Positions 10,263 to 22,400 of a stretch of 64,000 nucleotides of DNA are shown piece by piece. How positions within the stretch are numbered: position 1 is the stretch's first letter; every line of letters starts with the position of its first letter. A program made the position numbers and the translations under genes. This DNA is from Ganoderma boninense (lineage: Eukaryota > Basidiomycota > Agaricomycetes > Polyporales > Polyporaceae), in assembly GCA_002900995.3 (NCBI GenBank), contig CM035304.1, positions 3,605,612 through 3,669,611 of the forward strand, written 5' to 3'. The notes under the pieces were generated by a model that was not told where the DNA came from, made no database searches, and was given only the letters and a program-made list of their open reading frames with translations.

Positions 10263-11831
10263 TTGGAGATGGGAGTTTGTACTTGCAAGGAGTGTAAGTA
10301 CTACATTTATAAGGAAGTCGACAGAACCTGGCGGCATGGACAGGAACACGATGCACTGACGATTCGAGCTCATCGAGCTGCCGAAAAAATGGAGCGCAAG
10401 ATGGCATGTTTGCAAGAGAAGGGAGCCCGCAAAGATGCTGAAAGTGTGCTAGGAAATGCTGACTTCCTAGAGACAGTCCAGCAAGGGGCTAATAACAACT
10501 TACCTGTGCAAGCTCGGGACCTTCGTGAGCAAAACCGCGACTTGGAGCCGTTGCTCCGACCCAGCCCTTCGCATTCTGCCAATCTCTCAAAGGTTCGTAC
10601 TTCCTTCATGAATTCAATTGCATTGTGCATGGTGATGATCCACACACTATATTTCTCTCACTGTACTGTAGCCCATATCGCAAACTTTGAGTGGCACCGC
10701 ACCTCACAAAGCTGCTGAGCCACTTGTGGATGCATCCACGTCTTCGGAGGGGGTCGCATCCCTGGCTTGAGAGGCCTCACTTGAAGTGAGTCTCTTTTGT
10801 GCTATGGAGCTATCCACACTCTGACACTGTACCAAGGACGTCGAGTCTGCCAAAATCTACGAGCGGCAGCTATATCTATCGTCCATCGAGTCAGCGATGA
10901 CAATTCGCTTGTGACAGATATCTCATCACATCAAGTTGCAATTTCAGTCTGCTTCTGTATCTCCCAGTGACCCGCCTACCGAACTCAACAGTGATGATCA
11001 CAGCAGTGCCGAGTTCATCCTACATCGCACATGGATCTCATCCCAGCTGAGGTCTTTGCGCGCCCTCCCAAAAGTTAGTGACAAGCAGGTCAATTGTCTG
11101 CTTGATGTCTTTGAAGCGAGATCTTAGCAAGGAGAGCACTCGACTCAACCAGATTGAGAAGGACAGATGGACCAAGGAGCTAATGTGTGCCGGGCTGATT
11201 GGCCTGCACCCTACGAAAGCTTCCGAGCCTCTGAGGTACGATCCACGTGAGTCGAGCCTAATAATGTGGTTATCAGTGCACATGCTCACTTGGATTCTAG
11301 CAGCGACGCACTATGCTGACTCGACAGCTATCCCCCACTTCATTCTTGCTTTTCTATTTATAGTCATGATGCTTCACACTATGGCCTCGGTTTCACGTTC
11401 TAATGCCCACTACATCCTCGCAACCTTGAAAGTCCTCCTTTTCGGTGCTTTTAGCTTGCAAACGAGCAGCATGGCTATGTCCGTTTTGATGGCAGCGCAA
11501 GATGCTCTCATCGATCGCATTCCGCTGGATGTGCGGACCGTGTTCTCCCACCTGAAGGTTGAACCATCGGGAATTACAAACTACGCCAAGTGCCCTGCTT
11601 GTTCCGCTACTTATCCGCCGAACGCCTCCACTCCCGACGATCCCTATCCCCATACCTGCATCTATCCTGAAACAGACAAAAAAGTATGCAGTACTCCCCT
11701 CGTCTTCGCCGAGACCCTTGCACACTCTAAGGGTGGCAAGCCACTCGTTGTATATCAGCCGGTGCAAGTGCAGATGTACCGGAGTCTGAACTCTTACCTC
11801 GCGGACCTTCTCATGCAACTAGGAGTGGAAG
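10263..11831 (+). pseudogene. Tnp2 (CACTA/En-Spm-like) transposase, 5' part, cut by copia A
   Basis: The ATG at 10263 starts MEMGVCTCKECKYYIY, matching the Cys-rich N-terminus of fungal Tnp2-type proteins. Several introns follow. From about 11470 the family's central region is clear: DRIPLDVRTVFSHLKVEPS, KCPACSATYPP, DDPYPHTCIYPETDKKVC, GGKPLVVYQ, then LNSYLADLLMQLG, where the copia LTR begins at 11832. A TGA at 10768-10770 lies in the frame of the likely second exon (ASLA*EASLE) and looks like CGA to TGA. About 150 residues normally following this point are absent; the next part of the gene lies inverted at 17804-16964. Tnp2 proteins transpose CACTA-type elements; this copy cannot be functional. 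Confidence 0.75.
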
Positions 11832-12248
11832 TGTTGAAGTCGGTGCTGTAGCGCCCGCAGTTTTGATCGCACCAAGTCTGCGATCGCACCGTACGTACAT
11901 TGCATTGTCCCCTATTTTTTGTCTCATTAGAGTAGCACATCCCATAGAGATACAACATCGTCTTCATTAGAGGCTCCAACTAGCTTAGATCTGCATCCTG
12001 CTCTACTTTACACTGTACAGTCCGCAATTCTCGCTCCCTGGGCGCCATAACGGCGCCAGTAGCACAGTGTTACATACTCTACCTAGCACGTGCTCCATGA
12101 GCTGTATCGACGCCTCTGTCAGGCTCTGTGTCCTTAGACTTTACAGAGCTTGACACAGGTGAGTAGCATATCTTGGTTCCCTGCAATAAAGACTTTACAG
12201 AGCTTGACACAGGCCATTGTGACGTCCTGAGGCCCACTGCAGCCAACA
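11832..12248 (+). repeat. Copia A 5' LTR (417 bp)
   Basis: Starts TGTTGAAGTC and ends GCAGCCAACA. It contains an internal partial duplication of a segment beginning GACTTTACAGAGCTTGACAC (about 47 bp apart), two GATCGCACC words, and GGCGCC...GGCGCC inverted words. Its CCCCTATTTTTTGTCTC segment matches element B, not its own 3' LTR. Confidence 0.92.
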
Positions 12249-12265
12249 GGTTATGAGCCCTGCGC
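12249..12265 (+). promoter_or_regulatory. Primer binding site: half initiator tRNA-Met
   Basis: GGTTATGAGCCCTGCGC directly follows the LTR. Its complement GCGCAGGGCTCATAACC equals the anticodon stem-loop region of fungal initiator tRNA-Met, not the 3' CCA end. This is the copia-type arrangement in which a tRNA cut in the anticodon loop primes minus-strand synthesis. The same 17 bases occur in element B (22544-22560). Confidence 0.85.
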
Positions 12266-12496
12266 TCTCAGCACCTCAGGACTCCCAATTTCGCTTGTCT
12301 ATTCGCTCCCTGGCCTCACCCAGCCCCCACTCCTCTCCTGCTCCCTCTGCTTGACGCATCTGCTCGCTCTGGGACTGGTTCCTCCTCTCTTCGCTCCAGG
12401 ACACAGTTTTCGTCCCTTCGCCTCGTCGTTTTGCCAGCGCGTCGCGCGCCACGTCATCGCCCAGGCCCCTCGTTGCCACATCGCCACGTCGTGCCC

Positions 12497-14665
12497 ATGG
12501 ATCCCAGTATGTCATTCATGCCTCCCTACTCCTTCTGTGCCACCCCCATCCTCTCCAAGCCCCAGTGCTTTGCCCAGTGCACTGCCAGCAAGAGGGCACC
12601 CCCCCAGGCCTCCCAGGTCGTCCCCCAGCTCTCCCACATGTGGCAATGCAGGGATATGGCTTTTGGGCCCACCTGCTTGTCATCTCAGGCCGTGAGGCCA
12701 GATGACACCCCCCAGCACACTGCTGGGGTGGCCATGATCGATCTTTGCTGTCTCTCTACTCTCCATGCGTCCCCAGACCACTCCTCCTGGCTCTCCACCC
12801 CTGCTGCTGCTAACTGGAACATGGACACAGGTGCTTCTGCACACATGATGCCTCACCGCCACTGGTTTTGCTCCTACTCGCCCCACAACATCCCCATTCG
12901 CCTCGCCAACTCGCACATTATCTACTCTGCGGGTTTGGGGTCTGTAGTCTTTCAGCTGGTGGAGAGGGGGGGAGTTTTACCACCTGCTGTTGTGTTGCAT
13001 GACGTCCTGCATGTCCCTGCGCTTGCCAGCAATTTACTGTCTGTTTTCCACCTCACTTGAGCAAAGGGCTACTCTGTTGAGCTCTCTGCGTCGTCTGTGC
13101 TCTTCTACCACCAGGGGCAGCTGCACTTCAAGGCCCAGGTCAACGAGCACAATGTCGGCTACCTCCTCAGCCACACCCTGTCCCAGTCCAAGTCTGCGAT
13201 GTCCACCTCCACCACCTGCGACGAGGACCTCGCCCTGTGGCACCAGCGCTGCTCCCATGTCAATCTCGACGATCTGCGCTCTGTGGTCAACAAGGAGCTT
13301 GTCAAGGGCCTCACCATCTGCTCCAAGCGTGCCCCCAGTGCGATCTGCGAGCCCTGCCTGGCTGGCAAGCTCAACCGCCACTCCATCCCTCACTTCGCCT
13401 CCAGACGGTTCGTGCAGCTTGCCCTGGTGCACACAGACCTCAAGGGCAAGCTTGCTGTGCCCACGCCCAAGGGCTACCTCTACTGGATGGTCTTTGTCGA
13501 CGATGCAACACGTTTCTGGGCCCTGGCCTACCTCAAGCGCAAGAGCAACGCATTTGCAGCCTTCAAGGCGTACAAGGCCTATGCTGAGAACTGCCTGGGG
13601 CTGCGCATCAAGGCTACATGGGACGACAAGGGCGGCGAGTACATGGGCCAGGAGTTCATCAACTTCTGCGCTGAGCATGGCATCCACAGGCAGCACACTG
13701 AGCCGGACGAGCCCCACCAGAACGGCATTGCAGAGCGAGCCAACAGGACGACGTCTGAGGGTGCCACTGCCCTCCTTGCCCAGTCCAAGCTCCCTCCTTC
13801 GTTCTGGTGCCACGCCGTCTCCACCTTCGTCCACACGCGCAACCGCATGCCCACATCTGCGCTCGATGGCGGCATCCCCTACACGGCCTGGAAGGGCGAT
13901 GGGCGCAAGCCTGATGTGTCCTATTTCCGCGTTTTTGGCTGCCTGGCCTACGTGCTCATCCACAAGAAGGACTGCAAGGCGCTGCAGCCCCACACACACA
14001 AGTGCATCTTCATTGGCTACCCAGATGGCACCAAGGCCTGGCGGTTCTGGGACCCTGCAGCAAAGAAGGTGATCGTCTCGTCGCATGCAGTGTTTGACGA
14101 GCAGTGCTTCCCTGGCAACTCGCCCTTCATCAATGTCTTTGGCCTGCCCCTCGACGATGTGGACATCCCTGGGCCTGATGATGCAGCACGACCAGACGAC
14201 GGTGTGCCAGGAGTGCCAGAGCTGCATGATCAGGGGAGAGATGATGACCATGATGATCCTGCGCCTCCTGCGCCTCCAGCTCCTCCAGCTCCTCCTGCGC
14301 CTCCTGCACCACAGCCTGTGCCTCTACCACCTCGCCAACCATCTCCAGCTCGATCGCCTTCACCACCAGACTCTCCACCACCTGCACAACATCCTGCACC
14401 ACCTGCGCAACTCCCTGCTCGCTCACCATCACCCCCTGCTCGCTCACCAACGCCTCTACCTGCTCAGCCGCCTCCTGCATCAGTCGCTCGCCCCGTTGCG
14501 CCATCTGCGCACCAGCAAGCACAAAACCCAGGTTTCAGGCCCTATCCAGCTCTTGCTCGCAAGCAGCTCCCCTCGCGTGCCTCTCGCCCCCAAGGCTCCC
14601 TCAATGAGCGTGCCCTTGAACGCCAGAACCTCGTTCCTCAGCGTCTCCGCATTCGCTCAGTGTCC

Positions 14666-14703
<38 letters not shown>

Positions 14704-16576
14704 GTCTCCTCAGCCTGAACGCTCCTCGTCGCCTGATCCACTCATTGAGGCTCCAGTCGATGCACCAGCTGCTCCTGGCCTTAATCGACCGTTCCCCAAC
14801 CGTCCACGCTCTCCCCCACCGAGTCCTACATCCTCAGACGACGAGCTGGACCTCATAGGTCGAGGGGACAGCAGTGATGAGGACGCACTCCATGCGATGC
14901 TGGCAGGCCTCGATGACGTCTACTCTGACCCCCTGGTTGACTACCTGTCCTATGACGATGCCCTGGACGTCGCATTCGAGTCAGTGGTTGAGCAGGCGTC
15001 GAAGGCCAGCCAGGAGCACTTTGGGGAGCCCACATCGATGTCTGAGGTCATGGCACTCGAGCCTGAGGAGCACAACAAGTGGCTCAAGGCAGCACAGGAA
15101 GAGCTGCAGTCCCTCGTTGAGAACGGCACCTTTGAGCTCGTCCTCCTGCCCCCAGGGTGCAGGGCCATTGGCTCCCGCTGGGTATTCCGGGTCAAGCGCA
15201 ATGCAGACGGCTCCATCGAACGCTACAAGGGACTGGTGGCCAAGGGCTTCTCACAGCGCCCTGGCTTTGAGTACAATGAGACCTTCGCTCCTACGCCCAA
15301 GTGGGCCTCCATCCGCGCCATCCTCGCCCTTGCAGCCCTTGAGGACCTCGAGCTCGAGTCAGTCGACATCTCCTCTGCCTACCTCAACGGTGAGCTCAAG
15401 GAGGAGGTCTACATGCGCCAGCCAGATGGCTTTGAGGAGAAGACTCCGCAGTGGGTGTGGCGCCTCCGCAAGGCCCTCTACGGCCTCAAGCAGGCTGGCC
15501 GCTGCTGGCACGAGAAGCTGGACGAGGTGCTCACCAAGCTGGGCTTTGAACGCCTCACCTGCGAGCACAGCGTCTGGGTGTACCTGTGTGATGGTGTGCG
15601 TCTCATCATCCCTGTCTTTGTCGACGACATCACCATTGCAGGCAAGGACAAGGCAGCGATCCAGCGAGTCAAGGACGACCTGCGCAAGCACTTCAAGCTG
15701 CGTGATCTGGGCCCCACGTCGTGGCTGCTGGGTGTGCAGATTGAGCGCAACCGCTCGCAGCGTTCCCTGTCTATCTTGCAGTGCCAGTACTCCCTGGACA
15801 TCCTCGAGCGATACAGCTTCTCCAACTGCGACCCAGTCAGCACCCCCATGGACCCTGGCCTCCGCCTCAGCGCAGACATGGCCCCCACGTCGCTAGCAGA
15901 CATCCGTGCGATGCAGGACATCCCCTACAGCCAGGCCGTCGGCTCTCTCTTCTATCTTGCAGTGGCCACCCGTCCAGACATTGCTCGCACTGTAGGCAAC
16001 CTCGCACGCTTCTCGCAGCACCCTGGCATGGCACACTGGAAGGCAGTCAAGCACCTGTTTCGCTACATCAAGGGCACTCTCCACTACAAGCTCACCTACG
16101 CTCCCTCGCCAGAGTCAGAGCTGTTCACCTCCTACACCGACGCAGACCACGCTGGCTGCCCTGACACTGGTCGCTCCACCTCTGGCTATGTGATCAAGGT
16201 GGGCACTGGGGCCATCTCCTGGTCAAGTCGTCTTCAGTCCCTCGTTGCCCTGTCCACCACAGAGGCCGAGTTCATTGCTGCAGTGTCGTGTGGGCAGGAG
16301 ATGCTCTGGCTGCGCAACCTGCTCACTGAGTTTGGCTACAGCCTCTCCTCTGCCTCCCGCATGCGCATCGACAACCTCTCTGCACTCTCTGTTGCGAAGA
16401 ACCCAGAGCACCATGGGCGGATGAAGCACTTGGACCTGCGCTTCTACTGGCTGCGGGATGAGGTGGCCAAGGGGCGCATTGAGGTGGTGCACCTGCGCAC
16501 GTCGCACATGCCTGCTGACATCCTGACCAAGCCCAAGGTGCTTGAAATGGTGAGGATGCTGGGATTGGGGACTTGA
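12497..16576 (+). pseudogene. Copia A gag-pol (most of gag missing; in-frame TGA)
   Basis: The ATG at 12497 (MDPSMSFMPPYSF) opens a frame that soon reaches the protease: WNMDTGASAHMM with DTG. No gag body or CCHC knuckle is present. A TGA at 13058-13060 (FHLT*AKGYSVEL) interrupts an otherwise continuous frame. Integrase follows: an HHCC zinc site (WHQRCSHVN ... CEPC), then D of HTDLKG, D of WDDKGGEY and E of NGIAERANRT. A long Pro-rich linker leads to reverse transcriptase (RAIGSRWVFRVKR, ALYGLKQAGRCW, FVDDITIAG) and RNase H (YTDADHAG, STTEAEFIAA). Relative to element C it lacks one codon in RYKG(R)LVAKG and three in ILTK(SLP)KP. Probably non-autonomous. Confidence 0.9.
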
Positions 16577-16582
16577 CTGATC

Positions 16583-16591
16583 AGGGGAGAG
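16583..16591 (+). promoter_or_regulatory. Copia A polypurine tract
   Basis: AGGGGAGAG immediately before the 3' LTR; primes plus-strand DNA. The same tract precedes the 3' LTR of element C. Confidence 0.8.
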
Positions 16592-16963
16592 TGTTGAAGT
16601 CAGTGCTGTAGCGCCCGCAGTTTTGATCGCACCAAGTCTACGATCGCACCGTACGTACATTGCATTGTCTCCAACCTGGGGCATTTTTCGTTTCGTTAGA
16701 ATAGCACACCCCATAGAGTTACAACATCATCTTCATTAGAGGCTCCAACTAGCTTAGATCTGCATCCTGCTCTACTTTACACTGTACAGTCCGCAATTCT
16801 CGTCCCCTGGGCGCCATAACGGCGCCAGTAGCACAGCGTTACATCCTCTACCTAGCACGTGCTCCATGAGCTGTATCGACGCCTCTGTCAGGCTCTGTGT
16901 CCTTAGACTTTACAGAGCTTGACACAGGCCATTGTGACATCCTGAGGGCCACTGCAGTCAACA
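16592..16963 (+). repeat. Copia A 3' LTR (372 bp)
   Basis: Starts TGTTGAAGTCAG and ends GCAGTCAACA. It lacks the internal duplication of the 5' LTR and carries an ACCTGGGGCATTTTTCG segment resembling the LTR of element C. Confidence 0.92.
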
Positions 16964-17804
16964 GAAAGGTATTAGGATGTGGTAACCATGCTTACTCATC
17001 CAGCAGGTATTAGTCCCTGAACTGCCATAAGCCTCCTAATGTCCAGTGCATAGCATTGGCTCGACCTAGCACTCATCAGAGAGTGCAGTGCGAATGTGAA
17101 GCAAAATTCTTACCCATTCTAGCAATGCGCTGACTAAATCTGCCTTCGAAGGCTCCTCCTGATCGATGGGCAGCCAGAGAAGATAGTCCTTTCTAATCTT
17201 CTTCAACCCAGAGCTGGAGAGTCTGGTCAATGCAGTGGAAATACTCTTCAGCTGAACCTCCTGTTGCTCTGGTGTGTGTGGGGTCAAGGCCTTGGGAGCT
17301 CGAGTCTCACCCACCCCAGAGAGGCTGAACACCTGCATGGAATGGTGATGAAGTTCACCGAGAAATAAGTTGTGCATCGTATCGATGAGGGCATACTTTG
17401 TGGGGTCCCAATACTCCAGCCGTAGGAGCTCGGACCAGCGGATGCCATGTTCAGCAAAAATAGCATCTCTCTCGCTTTCCGTGGCTGCATCCCTCCACTC
17501 TCTCACGATGCGGACATGTTCCTTCCAGCTACGAAGCTTCGGCCAGGTCGCACGGTCAACGTTGCAGATGTCAGCTTTTGGAAGCGGGCAGTGAGAGCAG
17601 AAGTGTTCAGAGGAGTGTCCAGCAAAGCCAGCGACCTTGCGGATGGCCAGAAGGTCACAAACAAGTGGAATCACCGCAGTGCGGACAAGACAACTGAGCT
17701 GATGTTTCGCTGTGCGGGAGAAGTAAACGCCACGGTGCCAGAACTCAAGGAGTTCATCAATCAAGGAGTGCAGCAGATGATTGATTTCGTAGAGATGTGG
17801 TTCT
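16964..17804 (-). pseudogene. Tnp2 transposase, middle part, inverted between copia A and B
   Basis: Reading from 17804 downward, directly from the LTR edge of B: EPHLYEINHLLHSLIDELLEFWHRGVYFSRT, then IPLVCDLLAIRKVAGFAGHS, HFCSHC, IRWSELLRLEYWDPTKYALIDTMHNLFLGELHHH. This is the conserved core of the Tnp2 family. The frame ends at SALLEW before a GTAAGA donor (about 17114); the remaining bases to 16964 read as intron. It is probably part of the same gene type as 10263-11831 but in opposite orientation, missing about 150 residues between the parts and the whole C-terminal part. Non-functional as arranged. Confidence 0.8.
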
Positions 17805-18218
17805 TGTTGGCTGCAGTGGGCCTCAGGACGTCACAATGGCCTGTGTCAAGCTCTGTAAAGTCTTTATTGCAGGAAACTAAAGTATGCTACTCACCTGTGT
17901 CAAGCTCTGTAAAGTCTAAGGACACAGAGCCTGACAGAGCGTCGATACAGCTCATGGAGCACGTGCTAGGTAGAGGATGTAACCTGTGCTACTGGCGCCG
18001 TTATGGGCGCCCAGGGGACGAGAATTGCGGACTGTACAGTGTAAAGTAGAGCAGGATGCAGATCTAGCTTAGTTTGGAGCCTCTAATAAGATGTTGTATC
18101 TCTATGGGATGTGCTACTCTAACGAGAGACAAAAATAGGGGACAATTTGCAATGTACGTACGGTGCGATCGTAGACTTGGTGCGATCAAACTGCGGGCGC
18201 TACAGCACCGACTTCACA
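17805..18218 (-). repeat. Copia B 3' LTR (about 414 bp)
   Basis: On the plus strand starts TGTTGGCTGCAG and ends near ACTTCACA. Carries the internal duplication seen in the A 5' LTR and several single-base indels. Confidence 0.85.
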
Positions 18219-18229
18219 CTTCTCCCCTG

Positions 18230-21200
18230 ATTAGTCAATCCCCCAATCCAGCATTCACCATTTCAAGCATTTGGGCTGTGGCAGCGACTTGGTCAGGATG
18301 CAGCAGCATGTGCGACGTGCGCAGGTGCACCACCTCAATGCGCCCTTGGCCACCTCATTCCGCAGCCGTAGAAGCGCAGGTCCAAGTGCTTCATCCGCCC
18401 ATGGTGCTCTGGGTTCTTTCGCAACAGAGAGTGCAGAAGAGGTTGTCGATTGCGCATGCGGGAGGCAGAGGAGAGGCTGTAGCCAAAATCATGAGCAGGT
18501 TGCGCAGCCAAGAGCATCTCCTGCCCACCACGACCACTGCAGCAATGAACTCGGCCTCTGTGAGTGGACAGGGCGACGAGGGACTGAGACGACTTGACCC
18601 AGGAGATGGCCCCCCAGTGCCCCATCTTGATCAACATAGCCAGAGTGGAGCGACCAGTGTCAGGGCAGCCAGTGTGGTCTGCGTCGGTGTAGGAGGTGAA
18701 ACAGCTCTGACTCTGGCGAGGGAGCGTTAGGTGAGCTTGTAGTGAGAGTGCCCTTGATGTAGCGAAACAGTGTGCTTGCATCTGCCTACCAGTGTGCCAT
18801 GCCAGAATGGAAGCTGCGAGAAGCGTGCGAGGTTGCCTACATGCGAGCAATGTCTGAAGTGGCCACTGCAAGATAGAAGAGAGAGCCGACCGGCCTGGCT
18901 GTAGGGGATGTCCTGCATCGCAAACGGACGTCTGCTGGCGACGTGGGGGGCCATGTCTGCATGAGGCGGAGGCCAGGGTCCATGAGGGATGCTGACTGGG
19001 TCGCAGTTGGAGAAGCCGTATGCTCGAGGATGTCCAGGAGTACTGGCGCTGCAAGATAGACAGGGAACGCTGCGAGCGGTTGCGCTCAATCTTGCACACC
19101 AGCAGCCACGACGTGGGCCCAGATCACACAGCTTGAAGTGCTTGCGCAGGTTCGTCCTTGACTCGCTGGATCGCTGCCTTGTCCTTGCCTGCAATGGTGA
19201 TTCGTTCGACAAACACAGGATAATGAGGCGCACACCATCGCACAGGTATACCCAGAACACTGTGCTCGCAGGTGAGGCGTTCAAAGCCCAGCTTGGTGAG
19301 CACCTCGTCGAGCTTCTCGTGCCAGCACCGGCCAGCCTGCTTGAGGCCATAGAGGGCCTTGCGGAGGTGCCACACCCACTGCGGAGTCTTCTCCTCGAAC
19401 CCATCTGGCTGGTGCATGTAGACCTCCTCCTTGAGCTCGCCATTGAGATAGGCAGAGGAGATGTCGACTGACTCAAGCTCAAGGTCCTCAAGGGCTGCAA
19501 TGGCGGAGGATGGTGCGGATGGAGGCCCACTTGAGGTGTAGGAGCAAGGTCTCATTGTACTCGAAGCCAGGGCGCGTGAAAGCCCCTTGGCCACCAGTCC
19601 CTTGTAGTACGTTCGATGGAGCCGTCTGCGTGCGCTTGACCCGGAATACCCAGGCGGAGCCAATGCCCTGCACCCTGGGGGCAGGAGGACGAGCTCAAAG
19701 GTGCCGTTCTCAACGAGGAACTGCAGCTCTTCCTGTGCTGCCTTGAGTCCACTTGTTTGCTCCTCAGCTCGAGTGCCATGACCTCAGACATCGATGTGGG
19801 CTCTCCAAAGTGCTCCTGGCTGGCCTTCGACGCCTGCTCAACCACTGACTCGAATGCGACGTCCAGGGCATCGTCATAGGACAGGTAGTCGATGAGGGGG
19901 TCAGAGTAGACATCGTCAAGGCCTGCCAGCATCGCATGAAGTGCATCCTCGTCGCTGCTGTCCCCTGGACCTATGAGGTCCAGTTCGTCGTCTGAGGACG
20001 TAGGACTCGGTGGGGGAGAGCGTGGACGGTTGGGGAATGCTCGATTAAGGCCAGGAGCAGCTGGTGCATCGACTGGAGCCTCAATGAGTGGATCAGGCGA
20101 CGAGGAGCGTTCAGGCTGAGGAGATGGAGCAGGAGCAGGAGCAGGGGACACAGAGCGAATGCGAAGACGCTGAGGAATGAGGTTCTGGCATTCAAGGGCA
20201 CGCTCGTTGAGGGAGCCTTGGGGGCAAGAGGCACGTGAGGGGAGCTGCTTGCGAGCAAGAGCTGGATAGGGCCTGAAACCTGGATTTTGTGCTTGCTGGT
20301 GCGCAGATGGCGCAACGGGGCGAGCGACTGGTGCAGGAGGTGGCCGAGCAGGTGGAGGCGTTGGTGAGCGAGCAGGGGGTGATGGTGAGCGAGCAGGGAG
20401 TTGCGCAGGTTGTGCTGGACGCTGTGCAGGTGGTGGAGAGTCTGGTGGTGAAGGCGATCGAGCTGGAGATGGTTGGCGAGGTGGTAGAGGCGCAGGCTGT
20501 GGTGCAGGAGGCGCAGGAGGAGCTGGAGGAGCTGGAGGCGCAGGAGGCGCAGGATCATCATGGTCATCATCTCTCCCCTGATCATGCAGCTCTGGCACTC
20601 CTGGCACACCGTCGTCTGGTCGTGCTGCATCATCAGGCCCAGGGATGTCCACATCGTCGAGGGGCAGGCCAAAGACATTGATGAAGGGCGAGTTGCCAGG
20701 GAAGCACTGCTCGTCAAACACTGCATGCGACGAGACGATCACCTTCTTTGCTGCAGGGTCCCAGAACCGCCAGGCCTTGGTGCCCATCTGGGTAGCCAAT
20801 GAAGATGCACTTGTGTGTGTGTGGGGCTGCAGCGCCTTGCAGTCCTTCTTGTGGATGAGCACGTAGGGCCAGGCAGCCAAAAACACGGAAATAGGACACA
20901 TCAGGCTTGCGCCCATCGCCCTTCCAGACCGTGTAGGGATGCCGCCGATCGAGCGCAGATGCGCATGCGGTTGCGCTGTGAACGAAGGTGGAGACGGCGT
21001 GGCACCAGAACGAGGAGAGGAGCTTGGACTGGGCAAGGAGGGCAGTGGCACCCTCAGACGTCGTCCTGTTGGCTCGCTCTGCAATGCCGTTCTGGTGGGG
21101 CTCGTCCGGCTCAGTGTGCTGCCTGTGGATGCCATGCTCAGCGCAGAAGTTGATGAACTCCTGGCCCATTGTACTCGCCGCCCTTGTCGTCCCATGTAGC

Positions 21201-22400
21201 CTTGATGCGCAGCCCAGGCAGTTTCTCAGCATAGGCCTTGTACGCCTTGAAGGCTGCAAATGCGTCGCTCTTGCGCTTGAGGTAGGCCAGGGCCCAGAAA
21301 CGTGTTGCATCGTCGACAAAGACCATCCAGTAGAGGTAGCCCTCGGGCGTGGGCACAGCGAGCTTGCCCTTGAGGTCTGTGTGCACCAGGGCAAGCTGCA
21401 CGAACCGTCTGGAGGCGAAGCGAGGGGTGGAGTGGCGGTTGAGCTTGCCAGCCAGGCAGGGCTCGCAGATGGCACTGGGGGCACGCTTGGAGCAGATGGT
21501 GAGGCCCTTGACAAGCTCCTTGTTGACCACAGAGCGCAGATTGTCGAGATTGACATGGGAGCAGCGCTGGTGCCACAGGGCGAGGTCCTCGTCGCAGGTG
21601 GTGGAGGCGGACATCGCAGACTTGGACTGGGACAGGGTGTGGCCGAGGAGGTAGCCGACATTGTGCTCGTTGACCTGGGCCTTGAAGTGCAGCTGCCCCT
21701 GGTGGTAGAAGAGCACAGACGACGCAGAGAGCTCAACAGAGTAGCCCTTTGCTCAAGTGAGGTGGAAAACAGACAGTAAATTGCTGGCAAGCGCAGGGAC
21801 ATGCAGGACGTCATGCAACACAACAGCAGGTGGTAAAACTCCCCCCCTCTCCACCAGCTGAAAGACTACAGACCCCAAACCCGCAGAGTAGATAATGTGC
21901 GAGTTGGCGAGGCGAATGGGGATTGTGGGGCGAGTAGGAGCAAAACCAGTGGCGGTGAGGCATCATGTGTGCAGAAGCACCTGTGTCCATGTTCCAGTTT
22001 AGCAGCAGCAGGGGTGGAGAGCCAGGAGGAGTGGTCTGGGGACGCATGGAGAGTAGAGAGACAGCAAAGATCGATCATGGCCACCCCAGCAGTGTGCTGG
22101 GGGGTGTCATCTGGCCTCACGGCCTGAGATGACAAGCAGGTGCCCAAAAGCCATATCCCTGCATTGCCACATGTGGGAGAGCTGGGGGACGACCTGGGAG
22201 GCCTGGGGGGGTGCCCTCTTGCTGGCAGTGCACTGGCAAAGCACTGGGGCTTGGAGAGGATGGGGGTGGCACAGAAGGAGTAGGGAGGCATGAATGACAT
22301 ACTGGGATCCATGGGCACGACGTGGCGATGTGGCAACGAGGGGCCTGGGCGATGACGTGGCGCGCGACGCGCTGGCAAAACGACGAGGCGAAGGGACGAA
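18230..22400 (-). pseudogene. Copia B gag-pol remnant
   Basis: Frame broken many times. Recognisable pieces on the minus strand: protease MDTGASAHMM-like near 22010; the same FHLT*AKGYS stop as in A (about 21755); integrase ALWHQRCSHVN, HTDLKGK and WDDKGGEY near 21630-21180; Pro-rich linker 20600-20000; RT ALYGLKQAGRCW near 19370; RNase H SYTDADHTGCPD near 18690. Indels are concentrated between 18240 and 19700. It retains the codons before KP at the 3' end that A has lost, so B is not a simple copy of A. Confidence 0.85.

Larger units (their letters stand above)
11832..16963 (+). mobile_element. Ty1/copia LTR retrotransposon A
   Basis: Complete from LTR to LTR (5.1 kb): 5' LTR 11832-12248, half-tRNA primer site 12249-12265, gag remnant-protease-integrase-RT-RNase H frame 12497-16576, polypurine tract 16583-16591, 3' LTR 16592-16963. 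LTR ends are TGTTG...CAACA. Flanking 5-mers are GGAAG and GAAAG, a near match, but the left flank is forward Tnp2 sequence and the right flank is inverted Tnp2 intron, so simple insertion does not explain the site. The two LTRs differ in length and subtype. Confidence 0.92.

Noticed and set aside
13034..14251. 405-codon minus-strand ORF opposite copia A integrase
   Set aside because: GC-rich shadow of the real plus-strand pol frame; the same mirror ORF appears opposite copia B and C.
11827..16968. GGAAG/GAAAG as a target site duplication of copia A
   Set aside because: One mismatch, and the two flanks belong to oppositely oriented pieces of Tnp2, so they are not the two sides of one insertion site; probably chance.
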